Shown in pieces: positions 1 through 8,757 of a stretch of DNA of 64,000 nucleotides. A program made the translations under genes and the position numbers. Within the stretch, counting starts at the first letter, position 1, and every line of letters begins with the position of its first letter. Below the pieces are notes generated by a model that did no database searches, was not told the DNA's origin, and saw only the letters and a program-made list of their open reading frames with translations. The DNA lies in assembly GCA_016208315.1 (NCBI GenBank), contig JACQYF010000102.1, forward strand, positions 1-64,000. The letters run 5' to 3'. This DNA comes from Chloroflexota bacterium (GTDB lineage Bacteria > Chloroflexota > Anaerolineae > UBA4142).

Positions 1-1
1 A

Positions 2-961
2 TTCGTTCTCACCGCGGGCGGCGGCAGCAATGGCCGGATTGACGCCAACACGTCGGCGAAGGGAATCAAGGGGGTTACGACGGTAACGATCGGCGGCGGC
101 ACGTTTACGATTGATTCTGCCGACGATGCCGTTCATTCGAACGGCGGCATCGTCGTCAACGGCGGCGCGTTCGCGATCGCGACGGGCGACGATGGCATGC
201 ACGCCGACGCGACGCTGCAGGTCAACGGGGGCGACATCAAGATTACAAAATCCTATGAGGGTCTCGAAAGCGCCGTCATCACCATCAACGACGGCACTAT
301 CCGCATCGTCTCTAGCGACGACGGCTTGAATGGCGCGGGGGGGAACGATGGGTCGGGGATAGCGCCCGGTCCCGGTTTCGGCGGCGCCAGGGGTGCGCGG
401 CCGCCGGGTCAAGATACTTTCGCGGCGGCAGCCAAATATTGGCTATACATCCGGGGCGGCTATATCGTGATCGAGGCCGTGGGCGATGGGATTGACATCA
501 ATGGTTCCATCGAAATGACGAATGGGGTCGTCATTGTGAATGGGCCGATCGTCCGCATGAACAGCGCGTTGGACTATGACGCGACGTTCAAACTCACGGG
601 GGGATTCCTGGTCGCGGCCGGCAGTTCCGGCATGGCCCAAGCCCCTGACGATTCGTCTACGCAATATGCGTTGCTGCTGAACACGACCACGACCCAGCGC
701 GCCGGCGACTTGGTTCACATTCGCAGCAGCGATGGCAAATCGCTCCTAACCTTCGCGCCCACCAAAGAATACCAGTCCATCGCGTTCTCTTCGCCGGAAC
801 TGGTCAAGGGTACGACCTACGAGGTGTACTTCGGAGGGAGTTCGACGGGTACGGTTAAGGACGGTGTGTATCAAAACGGCACGTATTCGCCCGGAACGAA
901 AAATACGAGTTTTACGACGTCCAGTGTTGTCACGCGCATCGGCGTGACTCGGTTCCGGTGA
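2..961 (+). CDS. Carbohydrate-binding beta-helix domain protein (Cthe_2159/DUF4353 type), 5' end missing
   Basis: The frame is open from the window edge, so the N-terminus is missing and 319 residues are visible. About the first 110 residues are short beta-strand repeats with a Gly-Gly turn followed by acidic DD or DDG motifs (SADDAVHSN, ATGDDGMHAD, SSDDGLNGAGG). This is the pattern of the calcium- and polysaccharide-binding beta-helix family typified by Cthe_2159, which usually sits on secreted or surface proteins. The C-terminal 120 residues are a less repetitive beta-rich tail ending in GVTRFR. The family call rests on motif recognition. Substrate and localisation cannot be read because the signal peptide lies outside the window. 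Confidence 0.75.
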   Translation, partial: FVLTAGGGSNGRIDANTSAKGIKGVTTVTIGGGTFTIDSADDAVHSNGGIVVNGGAFAIATGDDGMHADATLQVNGGDIKITKSYEGLESAVITINDGTIRIVSSDDGLNGAGGNDGSGIAPGPGFGGARGARPPGQDTFAAAAKYWLYIRGGYIVIEAVGDGIDINGSIEMTNGVVIVNGPIVRMNSALDYDATFKLTGGFLVAAGSSGMAQAPDDSSTQYALLLNTTTTQRAGDLVHIRSSDGKSLLTFAPTKEYQSIAFSSPELVKGTTYEVYFGGSSTGTVKDGVYQNGTYSPGTKNTSFTTSSVVTRIGVTRFR

Positions 962-995
962 AGTCCCCTAACTCGCCAAGCCGAAACCCGACAGG

Positions 996-1080
996 AAAAT
1001 TTTGGACGCGGACAAACGCGGATTTCCGCGGACAAGTAAAAGTATCTGCGTTCATCTGCGTTCATCCGCGTCCAAAAATC
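996..1080. repeat. Intergenic palindrome, GGACGCGG family, copy 1
   Basis: The element starts TTTTGGACGCGG and ends CCGCGTCCAAAA, and its interior repeats GCGGA and its complement (CGCGGATTTCCGCGGA, then CTGCGTTCATC twice). A second copy lies at 60290-60373. It fills the spacer between two converging genes. Confidence 0.85.
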
Positions 1081-1081
1081 T

Positions 1082-1741
1082 TTATTCGAGGTAAGTGGAC
1101 GGCGCGCGGGTCGTCGGCAGCGGGTATTGACCGGCGAGGCGGCCGCGTACGCGGCGGATCGCTTGCCGCACCGGAGACAGGCGAATTGCCAACAAGGCGG
1201 CGACGATTGCGCCATACGCCAGCGGTTCGCGGACGTCCAGCTTGACGAGCCAGACGAAATGGACGATGACGAGGAGGGCCGCGAGATAGACCCAGGCGTG
1301 CAGTCGTCGCCACGTTTGTCCCAGCCGCCGCATCGAACCCTTGGTCGAGGTGAGGGCCAGCGGCAATAGAATCGAAAAGGCGGCCAGCCCGACCAGCGCG
1401 TACGGTTTTTCGAAAATCGCTTCGCGCAGCAGTTCGAGATCGAGGGCATAATCTACGGCGACGAACGTCGTCAAATGGATGGCCGCGTAAAAGAACGCGT
1501 ACAGGCCCAGCGCGCGCCGCACTTGCAGGGCCGGTCGGAATCCCGCGACCGTATTCAGCGGCGTACACGCGAGCGATAGCACGAGCAGCACGAGCGCGCT
1601 CTTGCCCGTGCGCAAAATGATCGCGCGGATCGGCTCGGCCCCGAGTTGAGCGAGCAGTCCGTCCGCGACCAACCAAGCCAGCGGAATCCACGCGCCCGCG
1701 TGGACGACGATTCGCAGCCAGTTCTTTCGCAGTGTGTTCAT
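1082..1741 (-). CDS. msrQ: MsrQ-like haem-binding membrane subunit of the MsrPQ methionine sulfoxide reductase
   Basis: 219 residues, about six transmembrane segments, typical of the ferric-reductase-like YedZ/MsrQ family. Histidines that could hold b haems are visible in VVHAGAW, YAAIHLTTF and RRLHAWVY...IVHFVW. MsrQ passes quinol electrons to periplasmic MsrP, which repairs oxidised methionine in envelope proteins. The ATG lies two bases after the msrP stop, so the two genes are co-transcribed in the usual order. The short C-terminal tail past the last helix may run into the neighbouring palindrome. Confidence 0.9.
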   Translation of the reverse strand: MNTLRKNWLRIVVHAGAWIPLAWLVADGLLAQLGAEPIRAIILRTGKSALVLLVLSLACTPLNTVAGFRPALQVRRALGLYAFFYAAIHLTTFVAVDYALDLELLREAIFEKPYALVGLAAFSILLPLALTSTKGSMRRLGQTWRRLHAWVYLAALLVIVHFVWLVKLDVREPLAYGAIVAALLAIRLSPVRQAIRRVRGRLAGQYPLPTTRAPSTYLE

Positions 1742-1743
1742 AA

Positions 1744-2694
1744 CTAAAAGTATTTCCGCAGATCCATACCTTGATACAGCGCGGCCACTTGTTCGGCGTA
1801 GCCGTTATAGACCAGGGTCTTGCGGCGGCCCAATTCGCCGATGCGTCGTTCGCTCGCCTGCGACCAGCGCGGGTGCGAGACCTCGGGATTGACGTTGGCG
1901 TAAAAGCCGTATTCGCTCGGGGCCGAAGTCATCCAAAACGATACGGGCATCTCGGCGACCAGGTCAATCTTGACGATGGATTTCACGCTCTTAAAGCCGT
2001 ACTTCCACGGCACGACCAGCCGAAGCGGCGCGCCGTCTTGCGGCGGCAGCGGCTTGCCATACAAGCCGGTCGCCAAAATCGTCAGGTCGTGCATCGCCTC
2101 GTCGAGCCGAAGACCTTCGGCGTAGGGCCACTTGAAATACGCGTCGCGTTGGCCCGGCATTTGCTTGGAGTCGAGCAGCGTTTCAAAGCGCACGTACTTG
2201 GCTTGCGACGTGGGTTCGACCGCCGCCAATAATTTCGAAAGCGGAAAGCCCAGCCACGGAATCACCATGGACCACGCCTCGACACAGCGCAAGCGATAAA
2301 TGCGTTCCTCCTGAGCGAACTTGAGCAGGTCCTCCATTCCGAACGTCTGCGGCTTGTTGACCAGTCCACCCACCTTGATCGTCCACGGCGACGACTTGAA
2401 ATCCTTCGCCAATGGGGCGACGTCCTCTTTGTCCAACGAAAACTCGTAAAAGTTGTTATAGTGCGTGACCGTATCAAAGGGCGTCAGTTTATCGCCCAGT
2501 TCGTCGGAACTTTTGCTGGCTTGGGGCGCGTCCACGCCGCCCGCATTCGAGGGGGTCGCGGTGGGGGCCGGCGCTTGAACGCCACACGCGCTCAACACCG
2601 TCCCCAGCGCCAGCGCGCCCGCGCCGAGCATGAACTGTCGCCGCGTGAGATAGAGATGTTCGGGCGTGATTTCCGATGCCGGTATCTTTTCCAT
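1744..2694 (-). CDS. msrP: MsrP, periplasmic molybdopterin methionine sulfoxide reductase
   Basis: 316 residues from the chosen start (MEKIPASEI). An upstream in-frame start would add 24 residues read from a palindrome. A Tat signal ([15 protein letters not shown]) ends in a lipobox-like SACG. The body is a sulfite-oxidase-fold molybdopterin domain. The single cysteine in [14 protein letters not shown] is the expected Mo ligand, and the family motif [11 protein letters not shown] follows. It reduces protein-bound methionine sulfoxide in the envelope, with MsrQ as electron donor. A GGAG lies 12 nt before the ATG, a slightly long spacing. Confidence 0.92.
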   Translation of the reverse strand: MEKIPASEITPEHLYLTRRQFMLGAGALALGTVLSACGVQAPAPTATPSNAGGVDAPQASKSSDELGDKLTPFDTVTHYNNFYEFSLDKEDVAPLAKDFKSSPWTIKVGGLVNKPQTFGMEDLLKFAQEERIYRLRCVEAWSMVIPWLGFPLSKLLAAVEPTSQAKYVRFETLLDSKQMPGQRDAYFKWPYAEGLRLDEAMHDLTILATGLYGKPLPPQDGAPLRLVVPWKYGFKSVKSIVKIDLVAEMPVSFWMTSAPSEYGFYANVNPEVSHPRWSQASERRIGELGRRKTLVYNGYAEQVAALYQGMDLRKYF

Positions 2695-2725
2695 TTGGGG
2701 TTTGCGCTCCTGCGAAAATTGGCTC

Positions 2726-2826
2726 GTAGGGGCGATCCCTTGTGGTCGCCCAGAACGGGCAGGCACAAGGCACTGCCCCTACGTGGTCGCCCAGAACGGG
2801 CAGGCACAAGGCACTGCCCCTACGTT
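2726..2826. repeat. GTAGGGGC palindromic repeat cluster, copy 1
   Basis: Blocks of GTAGGGGCGATCCC, TGGTCGCCC and AGGCACAAGGCACTGCCCCTAC occur in tandem. The unit from TGGTCGCCC to CCCCTAC is present twice. GTAGGGGC at one end pairs with GCCCCTAC at the other. A shorter relative lies at 14591-14640. Confidence 0.85.
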
Positions 2827-2962
2827 GCCACTCCATTATACCAGCATTTCCTTACGCCGCGCTTGCCCAACTCTTACGAATTTGTTAACGCCGTTCGAAT
2901 TCGCCGGCAAATGAAAATGACGCGCTCGTCACGCGTCATACATGCCGCAAGATGAAGGTCGC

Positions 2963-3964
2963 CTAACGACTGCCGAATCCGGCGTCCGGCAGGTACGCGG
3001 GCTGGCATTCCGGGAATCGTTGCAAGGCGATGTTGCGAATCTGAAAGGGTATCTCTTGTTCTTCCCAGTAGGTGCGGTCCACTGGAACCCAGCGCGATAA
3101 CGCTTGCTGCGCCTTGACCAACCAGATCGTCGAGTAGTATTCATTCTTGAGATGATCGCTTTCGCACGGGCACGAACTGGCCCAGCCCATCCACTGCGGA
3201 TAGTAGATCACCATCGCCTCTTTGATCGTCCACGCGGTCGTGATGATTTCGCGTGTCTCTTGCGACACGCGCTGCCACGCCGTGCCTTCGAACAACACCA
3301 TCCCCGCGCCGTATTCGATCAGCCCCAGATGGCTGTAGCCGTAACTGCAACTCGGACGCTCGCGCACCAAATGGACCGACTTGATGCGGCTCAATGCTTC
3401 ATAGAGCGTCGTCCGGCTCAGCGGCGGGCCGTCGGTCTGCCAATGCAATGTGATTTCCGACTCGGGCGGTAGCGCAAAGTCGCCGATTCGCGGAATCCAT
3501 TTCGTAACCGCGTGAATCAGCCAATCCTCGCGACCCTCGAAGCGCGTATAGCGCAAATGCATAGGATCGAAGAGCCACGTCAAGGCGCGATCCCGCTCCT
3601 CCTGATTCATTACCTCCCATTTCCACGTCACGCCATTGCTATGCGTTCGGTCCTGCGGATCAAACGTCGCAACGACGACGCCGGCCGCGTTCCTGTATTC
3701 GACCGCGACGCAATCGGTTTGCGAGTCCACGTCGGGGCGCCGCGTCAGCCCGGGCAGATGCGGGACCGGGACCGGCGAGGGGCACGGACTGGGCACAACG
3801 CGGACCGATGGCGTCGCGGCTGCGCGCGCCGGCGCGGGCGTCGGCGTGACGCGCGGCGCGCAGGCGAGCAACAGGGCGATGGCACTGACTAGCAGAGCGT
3901 AGACCGGAAGGACAAAACGAGCTTTTCCGCGAATCGCGCGAATCGCGCGAATCGCGCGAATCAG
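2963..3964 (-). CDS. Putative lipoprotein of unknown function, start unresolved
   Basis: About 333 residues from a possible CTG start. A hydrophobic stretch ending in LLLACA looks like a lipoprotein signal with lipobox cysteine, followed by a Pro/Thr/Ala-rich linker (TPTPAPARAAATPS). The rest is soluble with many Trp and Cys residues (for example SSCPCESD and RPSCSYGYSH) and matches no family I recognise. The frame stays open upstream to a TTG inside the previous gene, but that extension is translated palindrome (3977-4096), and only poor GTG codons lie in it. Either a non-standard start is used or the element has displaced the true 5' end. It follows the cytochrome b gene on the same strand. 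Confidence 0.6.
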   Translation of the reverse strand: MIRAIRAIRAIRGKARFVLPVYALLVSAIALLLACAPRVTPTPAPARAAATPSVRVVPSPCPSPVPVPHLPGLTRRPDVDSQTDCVAVEYRNAAGVVVATFDPQDRTHSNGVTWKWEVMNQEERDRALTWLFDPMHLRYTRFEGREDWLIHAVTKWIPRIGDFALPPESEITLHWQTDGPPLSRTTLYEALSRIKSVHLVRERPSCSYGYSHLGLIEYGAGMVLFEGTAWQRVSQETREIITTAWTIKEAMVIYYPQWMGWASSCPCESDHLKNEYYSTIWLVKAQQALSRWVPVDRTYWEEQEIPFQIRNIALQRFPECQPAYLPDAGFGSR

Positions 3965-3976
3965 AAACGAGTGCGT

Positions 3977-4096
3977 GTTTGTAGTTAGCGACGTAGCGCA
4001 GTTTGCGGAGTCGCGTCCGCGCGCGAAGGACGGCACTCCGCACACCTGCCCTGGCGGGCGGTGCCAGGGAAACCCGCTGCGTGCCGGACTACGAAC
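3977..4096. repeat. GTTCGTAGT palindromic element, copy 1 of 6
   Basis: About 120 bp with terminal inverted repeats, here GTTTGTAGTTAGCGACG at one end and GCCGGACTACGAAC at the other. The interior holds GGAGTCGCGTCC and ACGGCACTCCGCA blocks plus a nested CCCTGGC/GCCAGGG stem. Other copies are at 29883, 47493, 49665, 52937 and 62749. Confidence 0.9.
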
Positions 4097-4106
4097 GCCG
4101 CTTCTC

Positions 4107-4150
4107 CCAATAACATTCGCGAAGATTCGCGAGATTCGCGGATAAAAAAA
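4107..4150. repeat. ATTCGCGA tandem repeat
   Basis: Three imperfect copies of ATTCGCGA(GA) end in GCGGATAAAAAAAC. A related run of GAATCGCGC units lies at 3931-3962. Both flank the larger palindrome at 3977-4096. Confidence 0.7.
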
Positions 4151-4184
4151 CAGGCCGAGCGAATCGGCAACGGTGTTGGCACGC

Positions 4185-4832
4185 TTACTTGACGACAATT
4201 GCGCTCTCCGGTAGTTCTGCCAGCCATTGGGGATGTTCCAGCCGCGCGTACTCTTCGGTGACCCAACCGGTCAGCATCGCGCTCAACGCATCGTAGACGA
4301 ACGTAAAGTACACGTGCCCGATCAGCAGGACGGTCAAGCCGAGCATCGAGACATCGTGCGCGATGGCCGCCAGCCCCAAACCGTCCGGCCCGAGCTGCCC
4401 CTTGCCGAACCAGAGCATAAACCCCGATACCGTGACCGTCACAAACATGATAAACGTCCCCGCATGGTGCAATTTTTGGCCCGCGTTGATGCGGCCCTGC
4501 GGCGGCAAATCTTTGGTCGAGCCGAAAAAGTAGCCGGGCATGCGCTTGAACCAGGCGACGTCTTGCCGCGTGTAGGTGAACGATTCGACGATCAGCTCGC
4601 GCGCGCGCTGGGGATTGAAAAGCCCGTAGAGGATGGGTAACAGCACGAATGGCGCGACCGCGATGCGGTGGACGAGACGCGAAACGCCGCCCGCGGCGAG
4701 CGACGACAATCCCGGAACCAAGAGGACGAGGCCCGTCGCGAGCAGCAGAAGAAACGTGACCACGCCGGCCCAGTGGATCACGCGTTGGCCGGTCACGTAG
4801 CGCTGGACGAGGCGAACCGATTCGCTACTCAT
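4185..4832 (-). CDS. Cytochrome b membrane subunit, formate dehydrogenase gamma (FdnI) type
   Basis: 215 residues with four predicted membrane helices and histidines placed as in FdnI/FdoI b-type cytochromes (QRVIHWAGV, RLVHRIAV, KLHHAGTF, LIGHVYFTF). It should anchor the Mo and Fe-S subunits encoded just upstream to the membrane and pass their electrons to quinone. Its ATG overlaps the end of the Fe-S gene by 8 bp, so translation is probably coupled. The family call is good. The substrate of the complex is not evident from this subunit. Confidence 0.85.
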   Translation of the reverse strand: MSSESVRLVQRYVTGQRVIHWAGVVTFLLLLATGLVLLVPGLSSLAAGGVSRLVHRIAVAPFVLLPILYGLFNPQRARELIVESFTYTRQDVAWFKRMPGYFFGSTKDLPPQGRINAGQKLHHAGTFIMFVTVTVSGFMLWFGKGQLGPDGLGLAAIAHDVSMLGLTVLLIGHVYFTFVYDALSAMLTGWVTEEYARLEHPQWLAELPESAIVVK

Positions 4833-5574
4833 GTTGCTCCTTGCTCTCCGCCGCGGCCAATTGTTTCTCGCGCACGTGCCGCCGCCGGGCGATGATGAAC
4901 GACAGGCCGGTCACGACGAGGGCCGTCAACGAGAGTCCCGCCGACGCGGGCTGGACGATGTTCTGCCACGCGTCGAGCGTTGCGGGCAATTGGGGATTTT
5001 CGGGCAAGCCATACACACCGGGTTTGTCGAGCAACATCATCACCGCGCCCAACCCGCCCAACTCGGTCTCGCCATACAATTGCGCCGCGGGATAGCGCGC
5101 CCGAACCATCGCGAGTCGCGCCTTGATGTCCGCGACGATTTGCTCGCGCGCGCCGAAACGGATCGCCTGGCTCGGGCAGGTCTGGGCGCACCACGGCGTC
5201 TGTCCCTCTTTGACCAACTCAAAACATGCTACGCATTTGGACACGTGCTCGTCGGCGATACTCGGAATCTTGAATGGGCAAGCGTCGGTACAGTAACCGC
5301 ACGCGCTGCACTTGTCGGCTTGGACGACGGTCAGCCCGTTCCATTTTGAGAGCGCGCCGGTCGGACAGACCTGGACGCACGCGGCTTGTTCGCAGTGCAG
5401 GCAGCGGCGTTGCAGAAACAGCCCGGCGAGATTCGGCATCTGTCCCCGCACCGCCTCGGATATGGCGATGTAGCGCACACCGCGCGGCAGTTCGTGCCCC
5501 GTCTTGCACGCGACCGCGCACGCCTCGCAGCCGATGCAGCGGTCGAGATCAATTGAGAAAGCATAGCGCGTCAC
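4825..5574 (-). CDS. Four-cluster 4Fe-4S electron-transfer subunit (DmsB/PsrB/FdhB type)
   Basis: 249 residues with four cysteine clusters: CIGCEACAVACK, CLHCEQAACVQVCP, CSACGYCTDACP and CVACF...CAQTCP. This is the usual arrangement in Fe-S subunits of membrane molybdopterin oxidoreductases. A single C-terminal membrane helix (LSLTALVVTGLSFIIARR) resembles the FdnH anchor. It wires the Mo subunit to the cytochrome b subunit. The gene overlaps the Mo subunit by 4 bp and the cytochrome b gene by 8 bp. Confidence 0.92.
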   Translation of the reverse strand: MTRYAFSIDLDRCIGCEACAVACKTGHELPRGVRYIAISEAVRGQMPNLAGLFLQRRCLHCEQAACVQVCPTGALSKWNGLTVVQADKCSACGYCTDACPFKIPSIADEHVSKCVACFELVKEGQTPWCAQTCPSQAIRFGAREQIVADIKARLAMVRARYPAAQLYGETELGGLGAVMMLLDKPGVYGLPENPQLPATLDAWQNIVQPASAGLSLTALVVTGLSFIIARRRHVREKQLAAAESKEQHE

Positions 5575-7871
5575 GTCTCACTCCTCACCAACTTGACAAA
5601 GTTCACGCGCAGTCCGGCGCCGCCGCTGATGGGATCGAGGACGTAGCGCGTTTGCAGTCCGGCGTCGCTTGCGCCGCGCCGGTGCGCGCGGCTCAGGCCC
5701 GCGGCATCGTGCCCAAAACCGTGGACCAGATACACGGCATCGGCGCGAATCCGCGGCGTGGCCTTGACCTTGATCGGCCCACTGCGCGCGCCGTCCTGGT
5801 TTTCGAGGAGGACGCGGTCGCCGCTCTTGAAACCGAGTTTGGCGGCGATTGCTTCGTTGATCCACAGATCGTTTTCCGCGCAGAATTCGTTGAGCACCGG
5901 CGTGTTCTGCGTGCGCGCGAAGGTGTGCACGCGGCTGCGCCCGTAGAGCAGGCGCACGTAGCCCGCGGGCGGTTCCGCGGTCGGCTCGTATTCCGGCAGC
6001 GGCTTGAGCTTGGCTTTTTCCAGCGCGGCGGAATACAATTCGATTTTGCCGCTCTCGGTCGCAAAGGGTGTCGAGTTTTCTTTTTCGAAATCCTCCAGCC
6101 ACGGCTTGCCTTTTTGGATCGCAATGCCATTCTGCGCGCGCAGCTTGTCGAGATTCAGGCCGAGCGAGCTGAGCCGCCGGTTGAGATATTCCTCGGCCGA
6201 TTGCCAGGGAAAGAAATCTTCCAGGCCCAACCGCATCCCGAGTTCACGCACGATCCACCACGCGGGCTTGCTCTGCGCGTACGGCTCGACCGCGGGTTCG
6301 CGCAGCGCGATGTACGGCGTCTTGTGCGCGCAGGCCCATAATTCGTCGTAGCGTTCGAGATAGGTCGCTTCCGGCAGCACCACGTCGGCCCACGCGAGAT
6401 GGTCTTGCGGCAGCACGTCCACCGCCATGACGAAATCGAGATTCTCCAGCGCCGCTTTCGTGCGCGGCACGTTGGGAAGCGTATGGAAAAGACCGGTACC
6501 GTAGCAAATCAGCCCTTTGATGGGATACGGCTTGCCGGTGACCATCGGCTCGATCAATTCTTGAATCGCCGTGCCGCCGCGCAAAAATTTTTCGCGCGCG
6601 CCGTCGGCCCGCACCTTGCCCGTCGGTCCAGGAGGCAACCCGGCCTCCTCGCCAGCCGCGGCGCTTCAGCCGCCCGCGCCGCTGGTCGCGGCGAAAGGCG
6701 GATGGGGGATTTCCTCCAGGTACGGCGGCTTGTTGAAATACATTCCGCCCGGTCGCCCGTACGCGCCGAGGAGCGCGTTGACGATGTATGCCGCGCGCAT
6801 CCGCTGCGTATCGTTGCCGTACCACACCACGTGCCGCCCCGGGACGATGAGCGCTTGGGGATGCGCGCGGCCCATCTCGCGCGCCGAATTGCGGATCTGG
6901 TCCGCCGGCAGGTCGGTGATCTGCGCGGCCCACTCGGGCGTAAATGGCTTGACGTGCTCGACCAGTTTGTCAAACCCGGTCGTCCACTTGGCGATGAATT
7001 CCTGGTCAATCAGTTTTTCGGCGATGACGACGTTCGTCCACGCCAACAAGAGCGCGGTGTCGGTTCCCGGTTTGATCGGCAGCCAGTAATCCGCTTTCAT
7101 CGCGACCGAAGAAAAGCGCGGGTCCACGACGATCAGCTTGGCGCCGCGGGCGCGCGCGTTCGCCAGATCCTGCATCAGCGTGTTGCGCGTGTCCTCGCCG
7201 ATATGTGTCCCGATGAGCGTGAGCACGCGCGCGTTCTCCCAATCCACCGGTTCGTGATTTCCAAGCGTGCGGCCAAAGGTGAGGAGCGCGGCTTCTTCGC
7301 GCGGCGCGGTACACATCGTCACCGAGGGCTTGGCCGAGTTGGGCGAACCCCAGGCCTGGGACAAATAATCGGTGAACCAGAAATCGCCGCTGGTGTGACC
7401 GAAGAACGCGACGGCTTCCGGCCCGTATTGGTCTTTGATTTTCAACATTTGCTGCGCCGACAAGTCGAGCGCCTCTTCCCAGCTCGCGCTTCTAAATTTG
7501 CCTTCGCCGCGCGCCCCGGTACGAATCAGCGGCTGCGTGAGCCGGTCGGGATCGTAATTGAACGAAACGCCCGCCTGCCCGCGCGCGCACAGCATCCCGC
7601 GCGATTTCGGATCCTGCGGATTGCCGTCAATTTTGTACACGCGGCCGTTCACGCTTTGGACGATGATCCCGCAGCGCCAGGGACAAATATCGCAATAGTT
7701 GTAGGTCGTTTTGATTTGTCCGGAACGGTACCAGGGAGCAGGCGCTCCGCCCAATCTTGCCAGAGTTTGCCCCAAAGAGCGGAGGGTCCCGTTCGCCATG
7801 ATAGCGCCGACGCCCGACCCGGACGTCTTGAGAAATCGGCGGCGCGTGAGTTTCCAAGCGTCGTGCGGCAT
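5571..7871 (-). CDS. Molybdopterin oxidoreductase catalytic subunit (PsrA/PhsA/FdhA family) with in-frame TGA at codon 402
   Basis: Starts MPHDAWKLTRRRFLK with a Tat motif and a strong AGGAAAGG site before the ATG. An N-terminal 4Fe-4S site is visible (CDICPWRCG...LCARG), and VTMCTAPREEA holds the likely Mo ligand Cys. The frame is interrupted only by TGA at 6666-6668, between FAATSGAGG and SAAAGEEAG. Reading through gives 766 residues, a normal length, in one frame with every family domain present. A hairpin follows the TGA (see 6630-6649). So this could be a selenoprotein whose Sec is not the Mo ligand, a nonsense mutation or a sequence error. It is the first gene of an operon with Fe-S and cytochrome b subunits. 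The substrate is unknown; polysulfide, thiosulfate or formate-like chemistry fits the family. Confidence 0.8.
6630..6649 (-). promoter_or_regulatory. Candidate SECIS hairpin downstream of the in-frame TGA
   Basis: On the minus strand a perfect 7-bp stem AGGAGGC/GCCTCCT carries the 6-nt loop CGGGTT. The loop begins 23 nt after the TGA and has G as its second base. This fits the published bacterial SECIS rules of short spacing and a G in the first two loop positions. There is no bulged U. GC-rich DNA makes such stems common, so the support is moderate. Confidence 0.4.
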
Positions 7872-7884
7872 AAGCACCTTTCCT

Positions 7885-7920
7885 CGAAAATAAAAACGCC
7901 TCCCCGGTATTCGGGAAGGC
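7885..7920 (-). terminator. Rho-independent terminator in the leader of the molybdopterin operon
   Basis: A 9-bp stem (GCCTTCCCG/CGGGGAGGC, one G-T pair) with loop AATAC is followed by GTTTTTATTTT. It ends directly before the ribosome binding site at 7877-7884, so no promoter fits between it and the gene. Transcripts from the promoter at 7989-8017 must cross it, which makes it a likely attenuator. Confidence 0.85.
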
Positions 7921-7988
7921 CTACACAACCAAGCGCGTGGGCTGCGTTGCCCGCGCGTCAATCCAACTTATTGAGCCGAACAACCAAT

Positions 7989-8017
7989 ATTATAGGTGTT
8001 CGTCACCCAAAAGTCAA
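7989..8017 (-). promoter_or_regulatory. Sigma-70 promoter of the molybdopterin operon
   Basis: TTGACT (8017-8012), a 17-bp spacer and a perfect TATAAT (7994-7989). The inferred start near 7982 gives a leader of about 110 nt that contains a GC-rich hairpin (about 7928-7960) and the terminator. Confidence 0.85.
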
Positions 8018-8038
8018 TGTTTTGACTATTGAAATAGT
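8012..8038. promoter_or_regulatory. Two overlapping dyads over the -35 box, operator candidate
   Basis: AGTCAA-4-TTGACT (8012-8027) covers the -35 box. The perfect palindrome ACTATT-2-AATAGT (8025-8038) overlaps it. The XRE-cupin regulator gene ends 36 bp away on the same strand and is the obvious candidate ligand-dependent repressor or activator. Confidence 0.6.
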
Positions 8039-8073
8039 TGATGGGCGTTAAAAACTTTGCGTATGAGGGAGCG

Positions 8074-8757
8074 TCAAGACCAAGAGGATGCGGAAAAGTG
8101 GCGGTCAAAATGGTACTGAACGGGATGCTCCGGCGTATCGAGCGGATACAAGATGAGGAGGGTTTGCGCCGGCTCGGCGTGGACGTTCTGCCAACGGTGA
8201 GGCAAATGCGATTCAAAGAGCAGACTGTCGCCCGGCTCCAGGAGGTACGGGCGATTTTCAATCGTGTAGAGCATGTGGCCGCTCAAGCAGTAGACGAGTT
8301 CATAACCGGTGTGGACGATCGGCTCTGCGCCGCTGCGCGAATTCGGCTCGAGCGTGACGACGAACGGTTCGACCGCGTAAGGGGCGACGCCGGCGCCGAG
8401 GTCTTCCAACACGCCGTGCTCGAACTTGGCGCGCGGGCGCTGATTCGCCTTGACAAAGCCAATGCTCGTGGGCGGCTGCGCGGCCTCAAAAAAGGCGATG
8501 ATGGGCGCTTCCAGCGCGGCCGCGATTAGCTGCAAGGTGCTGACGCTCGGCGACGTTTTGCCGTTTTCGATCAAGCTGAGGGTGTTCACCGCCAACCCAC
8601 TCTTTTCGGCCAGCTCGCGAATCGTCATCTGCCGTTCGGACCGCAGCTCGTTGAGCCGCTGCCCCACGCTGACCTCTGTCGTCGAGCCGGTCACGGAGAC
8701 CCGGTGGGCGGACGGGCGTCGTCCTGCGGCGGCGGTTGTCACGCGTTTCTTTGCCAT
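8074..8757 (-). CDS. XRE-family transcriptional regulator with C-terminal cupin domain
   Basis: 227 residues from MAKKRV, chosen because GAGG lies 6 nt upstream. The N-terminal helix-turn-helix (RLNELRSERQMTIRELAEKSGL through SLIENGKTSPSV) is followed by a small beta-barrel cupin (YELVYCLSGHMLYTIEN, LEPGDSLLFESHLPHRW) that would bind a small ligand or metal. Regulators of this PuuR-like layout usually control an adjacent operon. The molybdopterin operon promoter with its dyads starts just downstream, so that operon is the likely target. Confidence 0.88.
   Translation of the reverse strand: MAKKRVTTAAAGRRPSAHRVSVTGSTTEVSVGQRLNELRSERQMTIRELAEKSGLAVNTLSLIENGKTSPSVSTLQLIAAALEAPIIAFFEAAQPPTSIGFVKANQRPRAKFEHGVLEDLGAGVAPYAVEPFVVTLEPNSRSGAEPIVHTGYELVYCLSGHMLYTIENRPYLLEPGDSLLFESHLPHRWQNVHAEPAQTLLILYPLDTPEHPVQYHFDRHFSASSWS

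Noticed and set aside
5274-6341. 355-residue plus-strand frame
   Set aside because: Antisense shadow of the Fe-S and Mo subunit genes, with biased composition and no family motifs.
6399-8051. 550-residue plus-strand frame
   Set aside because: Shadow of the molybdopterin oxidoreductase on the other strand; it is Arg/His-rich with no recognisable domain and no ribosome site.
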